DNA of 64,000 nucleotides, taken from Trichosphaerium sp. ATCC 40318. Lineage: Eukaryota; Discosea; Flabellinia; Trichosidae. The translations under genes were made by a program, and so were the position numbers. Under the pieces are notes generated by a model. The model did not search any database and was not told the DNA's origin. It was given only the letters and a program-made list of their open reading frames with translations. Below are positions 47,991 to 58,397 of this stretch, in pieces. Location of the stretch: contig JALMLS010000039.1 of assembly GCA_038496445.1 (NCBI GenBank), forward strand, positions 55,096 through 119,095, given 5' to 3'. Positions within the stretch are counted from its first letter, which is position 1. Each line of letters begins with the position of its first letter.

Positions 47991-49733
47991 ATGGAATCAA
48001 AGCTACCCGAAGGTGCTTCTCGCATGGATACTATACTGTCACTTTGTGGTTCCAAACAGGTAGAAGGGCGCGTGGCAGGTAATAAACAAGCGTTAAAATT
48101 AGTTTTGACAAGCTTAGGACTACTTTTGCTTACAAAAGAACAGAACGCTGCAGAAACTATATTCGTAGACGAAGAGAAATCTGTAGCGCTCTTCGCACAA
48201 ATTTCAAAGGATAACTTTTTACAAATGATTATGCGTGGCGAGAGCCGAAACAAGTTCGGAGCGTTAGTGGTTTACATATTACGTGCGTTCGCGCACCATC
48301 AGAGCATCACTGAGACATTATATTACGCAAACGCCGTTAGCTCTGTTATTGATAACCACAATGACTTCGACGCTCCCTTGAACGCTATTTTTGAAATAGT
48401 TGGAGCTTCAGTACAACATTTAAAGTCCAGAAACGAAGAAAACGCTGACATTTCCAAATGCCGTCTAAACATATGCAGTACGCTTTCATTACTCACTAAA
48501 TGCTCGTTTATAAACTAATTGTTCGAGTAGGATCTTTGGGTGAGCTGCTGCCTTCTACGTTAACGCCAACTGATGTAATATCCGGTAAAGTCATTTTAGA
48601 CGCATTGGTTACAGTATTACGGCATATTGGTACGCTTCTAGACGAGATCTTGTATTTTTTTAGCTAATTTTGTTTAGTTAGCTCTCAGGATGCCCAAAGA
48701 GCGTTCATGGCTACTACAGACATTTCTAAAGTCTTAGACGCTTTGGCAGCGTCATTCTCGAAAGCTTCAGATTTAACGAAGTTTTCTCTTGGCAAAGTTC
48801 TTGTCGTACTGCTCCCTAATTGCTCAGAACTAACATCAAATACGGGTGAAACTATAGTAACAGGATTAGTGGATGTGCTTAGAGGCAATGTACAGCGTGA
48901 GCACCGCGTGATGGCGTTATCTTTGGCGTTTCATCTCAGTGAGATATTGACTACGCGTTGGCTTGCTACTTGCCAAGAAGGAAAAGCGCTAGAAGTAGTT
49001 TTACGACTGTCTGGCATCGATTTGGCTATAATTCTTGATGATATTGTCGTAGAGCACTCTATATCATCTGAGGTTATGCACCACGCTCAGTTATGTTGTG
49101 CACTGCTAGAGGAGGGTATTTTATACACCAGTTGGCTTGGTGATCAGATCGAAGAAGGAAAGGATTTGCCTGGAAATCAAAAACCAGATTTTGCCATGAT
49201 AAGACGGATTTTAGATATGTTCAAACAAATCGCTGAAGCTGCTTTACAATTCATGTTATATGATGATGCAATGCATATGCCTAAAGTTACAACATTATTG
49301 ATGAGGCTTGTCGGTGCTTACACTCGAGAAGAGACACAGTTAGCGTCAGAGGTGTATTTGTCTGCTTTGCCTAATTCTTGGATTTTTCTTAAGACTCATG
49401 TTGAGAATTTACAGTTTTTTTTACCTGGATTGATGCTTAGAATAGAGGATTCTGGTGATGATTTACAAAGTTATCTTGTTAATTTGGATATTGAACCATT
49501 AGATAAGTGGTACGCATGCTATTCTTATTTTTTCCATTTTTTTTCTTGGTTTTTTTTTCTCAAAGTATTGAGGCGGAAACCTTGTTTTTCTCTCTACTTT
49601 TGTTACCTTTTGGTTATTTATTCTTTTCTTGTGCTTAAAGTATTTCCTTTCTAGGATTTCACAGAACAAGGAGGCTACAACAGAAAGCCTTACTTATCAA
49701 CTTGTAAATCAGCTGAAAACTCTACTGAAGTAA
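47991..49733 (+). CDS. Neurochondrin-like armadillo-type protein
   Basis: Exon 1 starts at 47991 (MESKLPEGASRMDTILSLCG). The protein continues as an all-helical chain, with ALKLVLTSLGLLLLTKEQNA, FLQMIMRGESRNKFGALVVY, LVDVLRGNVQREHRVMALSL, and HHAQLCCALLEEGILYTSWL with LGDQ, and ends LTYQLVNQLKTLLK at 49733. The segment order and the late QLCCALLEEGI block resemble the neurochondrin family, which is cytosolic in animals and plants and of largely unsettled function. The total is about 550 residues. The junction near 48.51-48.55 kb is not resolved: a stop in frame after CSFIN needs a short intron that I could not place exactly. Other introns (GTACG donors at about 48.63 and 49.51 kb) join cleanly. 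Confidence 0.65.
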
Positions 49734-49964
49734 AAAAAAAAATTAAATTGTAAAGTACTTGTTGGGTGTCCATCCCTATGCCGATAGTATTTATTGGCTG
49801 CAATTTCTTATTGTGTATAGTACCAAAAATAAGTTCCAATCTGCTATACATGTTTGTCAAGTTGCAAAGGTTGTTGATGAGAAACTAGGAAACATAAATT
49901 TCTATTGCGCCAGTGTATTCCTTGACAATTTCATAATCCGCTATTACGTGACTTCAATGGTATG

Positions 49965-50300
49965 TATTCCATAAAGTGCTTTTAACCCTTCAGCTTTTAT
50001 ATTTGTACAAGACCACCAAGCGAATTTTGTGTACACATGCCAGCTATGCTGTCTGGACGAGAGTGATTTTAGTTTAGGTTTTTATTAGAACATTGTTTGT
50101 AGAATATATTGTTTGTTGATCGCTTTGAAGAACGATGAACTGAAATCACTAAGCCTTCTTGATTAAAGTTATATCACTAAGCCATTTAGCAATACCTCCA
50201 GCTGTTATGTTTGGACAATACTTAAGCAAATGGTATGAGCACCTGCCAATGCCTTCAAACCTTCATCTGTTATTTGATCACAACAATTCAAGTCTACCCA
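49965..50300 (-). pseudogene. Relic of an F-box/LRR gene
   Basis: On the minus strand the repeat motif can still be read as DLNCCDQITDEGLKALAGAH, then NITAGGIAKWLSDITLI, and further on NIKAEGLKALYGIHTIEV before a stop. About three repeats survive, separated by stops and frame changes. There is no F-box part, so this is a decayed fragment of the family found five or more times elsewhere in the window. Confidence 0.75.
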
Positions 50301-51219
50301 CCAATGGCTTTAGTACACCGAAAGTCCAATATCCTTGCTCTAAGCTATATTAACAGTGAAAAAAGTGATTTGCTAATACCCCTCAGGGACTGGCTGGTGG
50401 TACATCAAATACTATTTTTTGTGTACATTATTTGTTTATTCAGCATATGTTTGTAGTTCAATGAATTGACCGACCAGCTCCTAAGAAACTTGTTGCCAAC
50501 AAAAGCAACAAGTTTTGACAAGGCTTTGAAATTTACCCATTGCGTGATTGCCGAGTAGAAAACTAAAAAAGGTTCATGTAATTTAGGTTTGGGTAAGTGA
50601 GACAACAGTTAAACATCCAGCCATATACCAAACATTACTGAAGGTGCAGATCAACACTCTTGTGTTAGGAATACTGACTTCACAATCATGAATATATCGT
50701 CAATCACAAACCTGCGAAAACGGTTTACTTCGGTGTAAAAAAAAAAATGTAACGTTCTCACCGTTTAGTACTCGCCTGAAAGTGCCAGCATTCGCGTGTG
50801 GGGCTAGTAATTTACCTTGTAAAAGTTCAACACCTTGACACCAAGTAGCTGAGACCCAAACGACGTTGCAAGGTAAAAAATTATATCACGTGATTTTTTC
50901 ACATTTTTTGTTATCACGTTTTTTTTTTTTCATTGTGTGAATATTTCAACTCCGAAATTTACACGTAATATATTTACCTGTGCGTTTTTTGATATTGTTT
51001 TAGTAGAAAACAGTGTGAATTCACGTGGGTAGCTAGCAGTTTTTGTGAGCTACGTTTAAAAAACTATCTCCTACCAAAAGCTTTCGCACTTTCACCTAAG
51101 ACCGTATTTTCGAACAGTTTTTTATAACAGCGTAATCTTGCTCGTATGTATTGCTAGTGTTGCAGTATTGGTTGTACTTAGTTTTATACAAATCCGCTTT
51201 CTTAAGAAATGAAACAGTG
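50301..51219. other. Spacer without a supported gene
   Basis: This contains CACGTG sites at about 50.89 and 51.02 kb but no coding segment that I can support. Confidence 0.4.
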
Positions 51220-51227
51220 GTATACAC

Positions 51228-51588
51228 TAACGCCCTTCCATTATGAATACAAGCTATATTCATATTCATTGTCCAGTAAGCATATTCATGAATATTCATT
51301 CATGAATATGCATGGGCGTTTGGTGAGTCAGGATGTTGAGAAGTTGTTGGTTTGTAGCACCTAGAGATGTTCCAAATGGATAGATTCAACAACTTGTATT
51401 TGAAAACCGAATGGAATAGTCAACAGAACACCAAAACTCTCAAATCAAATCAAAATCATCCATCAAATGCCACAATTTTCGGCCGTTTACTGTGTGCATG
51501 AATGAAAAAATTGTTGTAGTCGTGAATATTTGTGAATGTAGGCTGTATTTGAATATTCAAATTATTCATTCATAACGGAAGGGCGTTA
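51228..51588. mobile_element. hAT-like MITE, 361 bp
   Basis: The ends are inverted repeats beginning TAACGCCCTTCC (left, 51228) and ending GGAAGGGCGTTA (right, 51588). They extend to 21 bp with one mismatch. The element is flanked on both sides by the exact 8-bp sequence GTATACAC (51220..51227 and 51589..51596). An 8-bp target duplication with short inverted ends is the hallmark of hAT elements. The interior is non-coding, with gaatattcat-rich palindromic words, and it holds a fragment (about 51362..51420) related to the end of the element at 30.46 kb. Confidence 0.85.
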
Positions 51589-51661
51589 GTATACACATGT
51601 AAACTGTAAAACATTTGTGTGGAGACTTTGCTCCATCGACATTCAGTTGGTGTTAATTTTT

Positions 51662-53562
51662 TTATTGGTGCTGTGACAGGCGTCGAATACATCTACTTTT
51701 TCTGTTTAAACTTGAATAGACTGGTGCTTGTGTTGTTGGAACCTCAGTTGTAGGAGGTTCAGTTGTTGGAGGTTCTGTAGTTGGAGGTTCAGTTGTTGGT
51801 GGTTCTGTAGTGGGTGGCATTGTGGTAGGAGGTTCAGTTGTAGGAGGTTCAGTTGTAGGTGGTGCTGTTGTTGGAGGTTCAGTTGTTGGCGGTTCAGTTG
51901 TAGGCGGTGCTGTTGTAGGAGGTTCAGTTGTAGGTGGTGCTGTTGTTGGAGGTTCAGTTGTAGGCGGTTCAGTTGTAGGTGGTGCTGTTGTAGGAGGTTC
52001 TGTTGTAGGTGGTGCTGTTGTTGGAGGTTCAGTTGTAGGTGGTGCTGTTGTAGGAGGTTCAGTTGTAGGTGGTGCTGTAGTAGGAGGTTCAGTTGTAGGT
52101 GGTGCTGTTGTTGGAGGTTCAGTTGTAGGAGGTTCAGTTGTAGGTGGTGCTGTTGTAGGAGGTTCTGTTGTAGGTGGTGCTGTAGTAGGAGGTTCTGTTG
52201 TAGGCGGTGCTGTTGTTGGGGGTTCAGTTGTTGGCGGTTCAGTTGTAGGTGGTGCTGTAGTAGGAGGTTCAGTTGTAGGTGGTGCTGTTGTTGGAGGTTC
52301 AGTTGTAGGAGGTTCTGTTGTAGGTGGTGCTGTAGTAGGAGGTTCTGTTGTAGGTGGTGCTGTAGTAGGAGGTTCTGTTGTAGGTGGTGCTGTTGTAGGA
52401 GGTTCTGTTGTAGGTGGTGCTGTAGTAGGAGGTTCTGTTGTAGGCGGTGCTGTTGTTGGGGGTTCAGTTGTTGGCGGTTCAGTTGTAGGTGGTGCTGTTG
52501 GCGTTTCAGTTGTTGGTGGCTCAGTTGTTGGTGGTTCAGTGGTAGGCGGGTCCGTTGTTGGAACAGCTGTAGTAGGTGGCAATGTAGGAGGTGTTCCTGA
52601 AAACGTCAATTACGCGGGTTCAAATTGATAGGTATACAAAGAGTGATCTAAGGATACGTACGACAAAAAGCCCCCCAATTTTCACCGCAAGGAAAATCAC
52701 TGAGATCAGTGCTAGGGGAAATGTAAAGACATTCATGACTGCCCATAGTTGGCTGTTGCGAATTATGGTATTCCATAATGTATCTGCCAACATCCGCATT
52801 GTTGGCCGCCTATAATTCGTTAGTGGCCACGTGGTTAGGTATCTTTTAACTTACAGAGCCTACAATGTCCATGTAAAGCGGTGTTTGTGTAAGAGTCAAC
52901 CCAGAGCTTTGCCAGACATAAGTATTAAGATTGTCAATACATTTAGAGCAATCTATGGTACTTGAAGATGCGCTACACATTAAACATCTATACAAAGTAG
53001 CAGATTAATGAACTGTGAAAAGAAGTCTGTCGTACCTAAAACTAACAGCAATTGGTACGTCTCTTCTACCGTTTACCCATCCGCGGCGATTGAAGCTTTT
53101 AGCAGCGGTATAATCTTCGGCAGTGAGTATTTCCGCCAATGTCATGCCTCTAATGTTATTAAACACTATCCACAAAAAGGTATGGCTGATATCAACCCGC
53201 AAAAGGTGAAATCTGGAAGTTTGGAAAATCGGGAAATGTAAAGGAAGTGCTTTTTCTCCCCACACCACCAACAAATTGAGTCCTCGGTTGCCGGAATTGG
53301 GTTATAGCACTCTGAATCTCAAGGGGGGAAGATTTCGTGGCATATTTATTGATGGTGTGGGGAGGAAAAAAGACTTCCATTAACTGGCCAGATTTTCAAA
53401 CTTCCACATTGTTGCCCATTCTCTATCAACCTGCTAGTTAGCGTACTCGTTCTCACACAATTCAGCGGCGCCATCCCAGGGTCCACTTGTAGCTATGTAT
53501 ACAATATCTTGAATAGATGATACAAACGTGGTGACAAGCAAAAAAGGTAACAGAAGATACAT
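51662..53562 (-). CDS. Secreted C-type lectin-like protein with Pro/Thr repeat stalk
   Basis: Five exons (53447..53562, 53036..53149, 52855..52987, 52662..52809, 51662..52596) total 1446 nt, or 481 residues. A signal peptide (MYLLLPFLLVTTFVSSIQ) leads into a domain with the C-type lectin pattern: WDGAAELCENE, GMTLAEILTAEDYTAAKSFN and GWVNGRR, then CSKCIDNLNTYVW, and the closing HECLYISPSTDLSDFPC with WGAFC. About 280 residues of PPTTEPPTTAPPTT repeats then form an extended, probably heavily O-glycosylated stalk. No membrane anchor or GPI signal is visible at the C-terminus (RCIRRLSQHQ). The protein probably binds glycans on prey, host or cell wall; this is inference. Intron 1 contains a fold-back repeat. 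Confidence 0.8.
51750..52570 (-). repeat. Tandem repeat coding for Pro/Thr stalk
   Basis: The coding array consists of 15-bp units (ggttcagttgtagga and variants on the plus strand), with higher-order groupings of the EPPTT and APPTT types. It is open in other frames on the opposite strand too, only because the unit has no stop codons. Confidence 0.9.
53210..53405. repeat. Fold-back (long inverted) repeat in lectin intron 1
   Basis: Bases from about 53214 (ggaagtttggaaaatc, then ctccccacaccacca) are matched in reverse complement by bases to about 53401 (tggtgtggggaggaaa, then gattttcaaacttcc). The arms are about 60 bp with several mismatches, around a loop of about 65 bp. It could be a degenerate mobile element or a hairpin-forming intron segment. 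No clear target duplication was seen. Confidence 0.65.
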
Positions 53563-54479
53563 TGCTTATAGGAAGATATGGTTAGTTATGTTGTTTATTT
53601 CTGTTTCTGTGTATTTTGAACTGAATCACAAAGAGGACCGGTATATTGTAGCCTTCGTTGCTGAAAATTATTTTGGTCACTGTAACATTCACGTTACTCA
53701 GCGCAGAAGAAATATTACGGCACAAAAACAGATGTTTCACAAACCATTTTTTTGAATTTGAAGTTTTTGACGTTTTGTTGGTTCGGAATTTCGTGCTTTA
53801 CTCAAAAAGGCAGCAGTTTTGAGCGTGGAAAGCAGGAAACACGGTCATACGTTCTAAAAAATAATGTAGAAAAATTATTGAGTTTAAACACAATTCAATT
53901 GGTTAGCTAACATTTTTTATGATACAAGGATTCTACAACCAAAGTTGAACTCCTAGCAGGTTCATAATATAGTGTATAGGTTCTATACAAATACAACAGC
54001 ATCGCTAAATAACATGCATAAATACTTGAGTATCTAAAACAAACCATAACGTCTCCGCTGAATATAAAAACGCGTATTAACACCATCGGAGGTGCTAAAA
54101 ATCTAATAGCTTTTAAAACATTTCTTACGCTCACTCTCCTTAAAAACAGCCTCAAAATGCTTGTATTTCGTAATAGACAACACCAATAGCTACCACACGC
54201 AAATTAAATAAAATACATTGGAAGAACTACGCATACGGGCACGTGATATATAGAATTGGCATTTCCACGCGACATACTATTTTAGGTAAAGCGACGGGAC
54301 ACAAACCTCCGCCATTTAATTGTGGCCTTTGAAAATTGATGTCAACTTTAGGGTATGCTTAAATATGTCTCAAGAACATCTACTGCCTCTCTTCAAGCGA
54401 ATATCAGCGCACTCAATAATTATTGTGAATCTCAGAAAATCACGTGATTCAACACATTTTTTATAAAGGACTTGACTTT
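53563..54479. other. Intergenic, no gene seen
   Basis: This is the upstream region of the lectin gene. It has CACGTG sites near 54.24 and 54.44 kb and no supported coding segment. Confidence 0.4.
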
Positions 54480-54644
54480 TTTTTTTTTTGCGAAATAGGA
54501 CCATTTCATCTTTTCGAGCGAAGGAGTTTTCAACAGTACAACAAACACCTTTTACAGGTCCTGTTTGTGATTCAGCTAGAAATAAACAGAACAGAAAAAC
54601 ACAAACAACATTACTAAATACAGTATCTTCTATTACCTCTCTTG

Positions 54645-54934
54645 CTTGTCATCATGTTTGTATCTTCTATTTAGGAGATTATTTATAGACACTAATGTAG
54701 ACTGGGATGGAGCAGCTGAAGTTTGTGAAAAAGAGTACGCTAACCAGGTTGATAGCCGAAAGAATGATGCTAAATAACCATATCTTTTTTTGTGGATACT
54801 GTTTATTAACATAAGGTGCATGCTATTGGCTGAAGTCCTCATGGACGCTGATTATAAAGCTACCAAAATGCTAATCGCATTGGATGGGTAAATAGAAGAA
54901 GACTTTTGATCGGTTCTAAGTAGGTGAAAGATAG
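54645..54934 (+). pseudogene. C-type lectin pseudogene related to 51662..53562
   Basis: The plus strand holds sequence that aligns with exons 1 and 2 of the lectin gene: WDGAAEVCEKE, then a GTACGC donor at the same place, an AAG acceptor, and LLAEVLMDADYKATK. The homologous N-terminal frame has stop codons (the word tctatttag and a tag after rh), and a frameshift after ATKM separates the NRIGWVNRRR segment from the rest. The stalk and the C-terminal lectin half are missing. Confidence 0.75.
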
Positions 54935-55663
54935 ATTTAAGTTAACTCACAAATTGCACTTGTGTGTAAACTTTGCGAGCAAAATTTTTGTCTATTTAGA
55001 CTAAATAAGCCCATGATACTCGGCCATTTAATACGGTAACATCAGTTCACATACTAGCATACTAATCAACAAAGTACGGACACAATCATGTGTACATTGG
55101 ATAAAGAAAAAAACCTAGTTTCCTCATCTAAACAAGCACTTGCATGCTTCCTTGAGGTTTTGTTCACTATGTTTTGGTGTGAGAATACTCTCAAATACTG
55201 GTGCATATAATACATGAAATTGCAATGCGGTCGTAATTGGTATATGTCAGCAATATACAAAGGAGCTATGGCAAGGCACTACTAAACGATGTATCTTTCA
55301 AGCAACAAGCCACATGATCCAATATCAAACTCTTACTTAGAAGTGTGTTGTAAACTAAAAGGAGTAGGTTCTAAGTTTATATAGAATCCAAATGATGTGC
55401 GACTTAGCTAGCTTTTTTACGAACTTGGCTCATTCTAAAATAGGAAATTTCTTGAACGTTTTCATAATCTTAACTACGGTAGTACTGCAAGTATTCGACA
55501 AAATGGCTTTGTAGACCCATAATACGGAAAGGAAGTGCGCTTACCATAAACGAGCAAAATGTACAAAACAAGAAATAGTCAAGCTTTTTAAGATCACTTT
55601 TCTAGCTCACCTTTATTTCGTTTAAACAACACGAGTGGCATTACCCAGAAGCCTAAACAAACG
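54935..55663. other. Intergenic, no gene seen
   Basis: No coding segment, RNA gene or repeat is supported here. Confidence 0.4.
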
Positions 55664-56242
55664 ATGGGCACGTTTAATATCGTCTCAGTACTGTTACTGA
55701 GCATTATCGTCTTGTGCAACGCAGTACGGTATAGGCCAGTACCTAAGGTTACTATGAAGACGTCACAAGACTTTAATTGCAAAGCTTGGTTGATTAAAGG
55801 AGACAACATCGTCTACGACGAAACAAACATGTATTCAGAATACTCTACAACCTACGACCCACCTAGAGAGAATTTCAGACGAAGAAGCGGAGAAGACCGC
55901 GAATTCGTCACAGACAGCGCGGTTGACTTTAGAATTTGCACAGACGGTATCGAATGTGATCCAAAGTACACTAGACAGTACGAAGTAAGACGATGGTGGC
56001 AACTGGAACGTCTTATTGAAGGAATATTTGATGAGCCGTTGTTTACTAGTTTCAGAGGCAGTCAAAGAGTTAAGGTGTCTGGAAGTGGTAATGAAGATAT
56101 GTTCAGGTTCAACCTAGATAACGACGAAACAGTTTGCCAGTTGTTTGCAGTTAAGAAAGGATGGTTTTCTGGCTTTAAGTTCGAGTATACTCTTTGTCAT
56201 GTGTGTACTGTTGAAGAAACACAACAGAAACTCTATCAATAA
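55664..56242 (+). CDS. Secreted protein of unknown family
   Basis: This uninterrupted frame of 192 codons starts with a signal peptide (MGTFNIVSVLLLSIIVLCNA). The mature part has six cysteines (DFNCKAW, RICTDGIEC, ETVCQLF, LCHVC), a WWQLERLIEGIF helix and a beta-rich end (RVKVSGSGNEDMFRFNLDND). No membrane helix is present. A CHVC pair near the end could bind metal or form a disulfide. I do not recognise the family. Unlike most genes here it has no intron. Confidence 0.7.
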   Translation: MGTFNIVSVLLLSIIVLCNAVRYRPVPKVTMKTSQDFNCKAWLIKGDNIVYDETNMYSEYSTTYDPPRENFRRRSGEDREFVTDSAVDFRICTDGIECDPKYTRQYEVRRWWQLERLIEGIFDEPLFTSFRGSQRVKVSGSGNEDMFRFNLDNDETVCQLFAVKKGWFSGFKFEYTLCHVCTVEETQQKLYQ

Positions 56243-56544
56243 ATATCTTAAACCCGTTTAACAATATTGACTGTTTTTATATTGATACCACTATAATACA
56301 CCTAACCCAACGTTTTAAATGCGGGTTTGTCTATTAAAAACGCTTTTGAGATTCGTTGAACGAAAAAAAGAACTAGCAGGCTTTAGCCGCGTAAAAACTA
56401 CTCCTCATGTACTGAATAACGGGTGAGACATCACCAGTAACAAAATAGGTTCAAAAGTAATTTGAAAGTTCTGAAGTTTGGCGAACGATTTGATCATTTG
56501 TGTATTTCTATATAAGTCTACAGTGGCGTAAGAGGTTTCTTACT

Positions 56545-56900
56545 AGTTGCCACGTTGGCTAGCGCTATTAACTGATGGGAAAAAATATTTCCCTGGTTTT
56601 GTGGAACCATAAGTCCCCGTTAATTATAGTCTCGTGTATCACGTGATACAAATATCAGAATATTCAAGGATATTACGAATACTTTGTGAGTTTTAATTAT
56701 CACCTTATCAAGTATAGGCAAAGAATAATGCACCAAAATACGTTTTAACCTTCCTCACGTGTTCCCCGCTCATAATTGAAACCGTGAGACTTGGGGATTT
56801 TGTGTATTCACGTGATCTCATCGCATCACTTTCATGAACGCATTTATTTGTTAATTAATTCATAAAACAACGAATAACACGCCACGTCTCCGATTCTACA
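56545..56900. repeat. 5' flank duplicate (inverted) of 35310..35680
   Basis: This is the upstream region of F-box-like/MORN copy 2. It matches the reverse complement of the region upstream of copy 1, including the TATCACGTGATA palindrome, but carries small indels. This copy has additional CACGTG sites near 56.76 and 56.81 kb. Confidence 0.8.
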
Positions 56901-58052
56901 ATGTCATCAAAGCGGGTACTATTTAATTCTTTCTATTTATAATTGTCTAACTATCATCGCTAGAGTAAATCTGTTCCCTCAATAACATCAAGTGCTCATC
57001 GCGGTTGCTACCTATTTAGCCTTCCGGCAGAGATACAGCTTGATATTTGCGATTTAGATCCCGAAGTCTATTTAAAATGGCCTCTGCTTTCAAAACATGC
57101 AGCAATGTCAACACGGTATAACTATGATATGAAAAAGACGGGCAAGTGGTTGAAGTATAACCACAGTGGTCAATTGAGAGAACAAGGATATTTCGTCAAT
57201 GATAAACTACAAGGCGAGATCAAGAAGTGGTACAAGAACGGTCAACTAAAGAAGAGTTTTTATGTCAACGGAAAGCAAGAAGGAGAGTTTAAGAAATGGC
57301 ACAGAAATGGGACCTTAAAAGAACACTGTCATTACATCAACGATAAGCGAGAAGGAGAGTATAAAAAGTGGTACAGTAACGGTTCATTACACCGACATAC
57401 TCGCTTTGCCAATGGCGAACTTGATGGCAAACTCGAGCAGTGGTATTATAACGGACAAATAGAAGAGACGTGTTTCTTCGTAAAAGGTAAAAAAGAAGGA
57501 GAGTACACACGATGGCATTGGGATGGTAAATTGTCAAGGCAAGGGTATTATATCAACGGTATACGAGATGGTAAACATACAGAGTGGTATAGGAGTGGTC
57601 ACGTGTTTGAAAGGAATTATCATAATGGTAAACTTGAAGGAGAGAAAATATGCTACTACAGTAATGGTCAAATTAAAGAGCATTGCAATTACGTTAATGG
57701 CAAAATAGAAGGAGAGAAAAAGACTTGGTATTTCAATGGTCAGTTGATGAGCACGTGTTCTTATGTCAAAGGTAGAATAGAAGGAACTCAAACATGCTAT
57801 TATTATCACGGTAGAGTAATGAGTCGATCTAATTTTGTCAAGAGTAAGCTTGAAGGAGAGAAGAAGTGGTGGTATGAAAATGGTAACTTGAAAGAAAAGT
57901 GTTTTTACGTTGAAGATAAACTACAAGGAAAGAGATATCTTTGGTATGATAATGGTAAATTGAGATCAAAGTACTATTTTATGAATGGTGTACTTCAAAA
58001 GAAGTATAGTAAATCATGGCACAAGCTTTTTATTGATGTACTGTTCTATTAA
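56901..58052 (+). CDS. F-box-like / MORN-variant repeat protein, copy 2
   Basis: Exon 1 (56901..56915, MSSKR) and exon 2 (56964..58052) are joined by a 48-nt intron (GTACTA to CTAG) and give 367 residues. The segment GCYLFSLPAEIQLDICDLDP with VYLKWPLLSKHAA is the F-box-like part. About twelve MORN-variant repeats (KKWYKNGQLKKSFYVNGK type) follow, ending KSWHKLFIDVLFY. It is the inverted partner of 34163..35309. The two proteins differ by scattered single substitutions spread along the repeats (for example HCHYIN against HCHYVN), with no indel in the long exon. Both therefore appear to be under coding constraint or of very recent origin. Confidence 0.8.
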
Positions 58053-58397
58053 TATGTAAATAAAAAAGATTATGATATTTGTCATGCCAGTTTTAGTTCA
58101 TATAGAGCTCGGTTTCACTTTGGCCCATCTCTTGGGAAATTATGTAATACATTGTGAGCATGGCATTAATGAATAACAAACATTGCGACTCCATTTTATG
58201 ACCTCATTATGGTGAACTGATTAGATTGATTTAACCCATACTTCAACAAATGATTTTTCAAGTATGAAACGGGAACTTTTCTACCATTGTCTTGAGAACT
58301 TTAATTAAAACCCTCAATGAACAATCACGTGTTTTAGGTTGTATTGTTTACTACAAAAAAGTTGGATATCAGTTAATGACAAAATTTAATTAAATAT
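58053..58397. other. Convergent spacer
   Basis: This lies between the F-box-like/MORN and F-box/LRR genes. One CACGTG site is near 58.33 kb and no gene is seen. Confidence 0.4.

Noticed and set aside
51728-52628. Two plus-strand frames of 272-290 codons rich in VVGGS or CWRFSC
   Set aside because: They are shadows of the Pro/Thr repeat array. The minus-strand frame is the one that splices to a signal peptide and a lectin domain.
52600-52640. tRNA-like B-box word (gcgggttcaaatt)
   Set aside because: No A-box or cloverleaf can be folded around it. No tRNA or rRNA gene was found in the window.
54488-54688. Plus-strand frame MRNRTISSFRAKEF as a gene
   Set aside because: Its end overlaps the lectin pseudogene in the wrong frame and it resembles nothing known.
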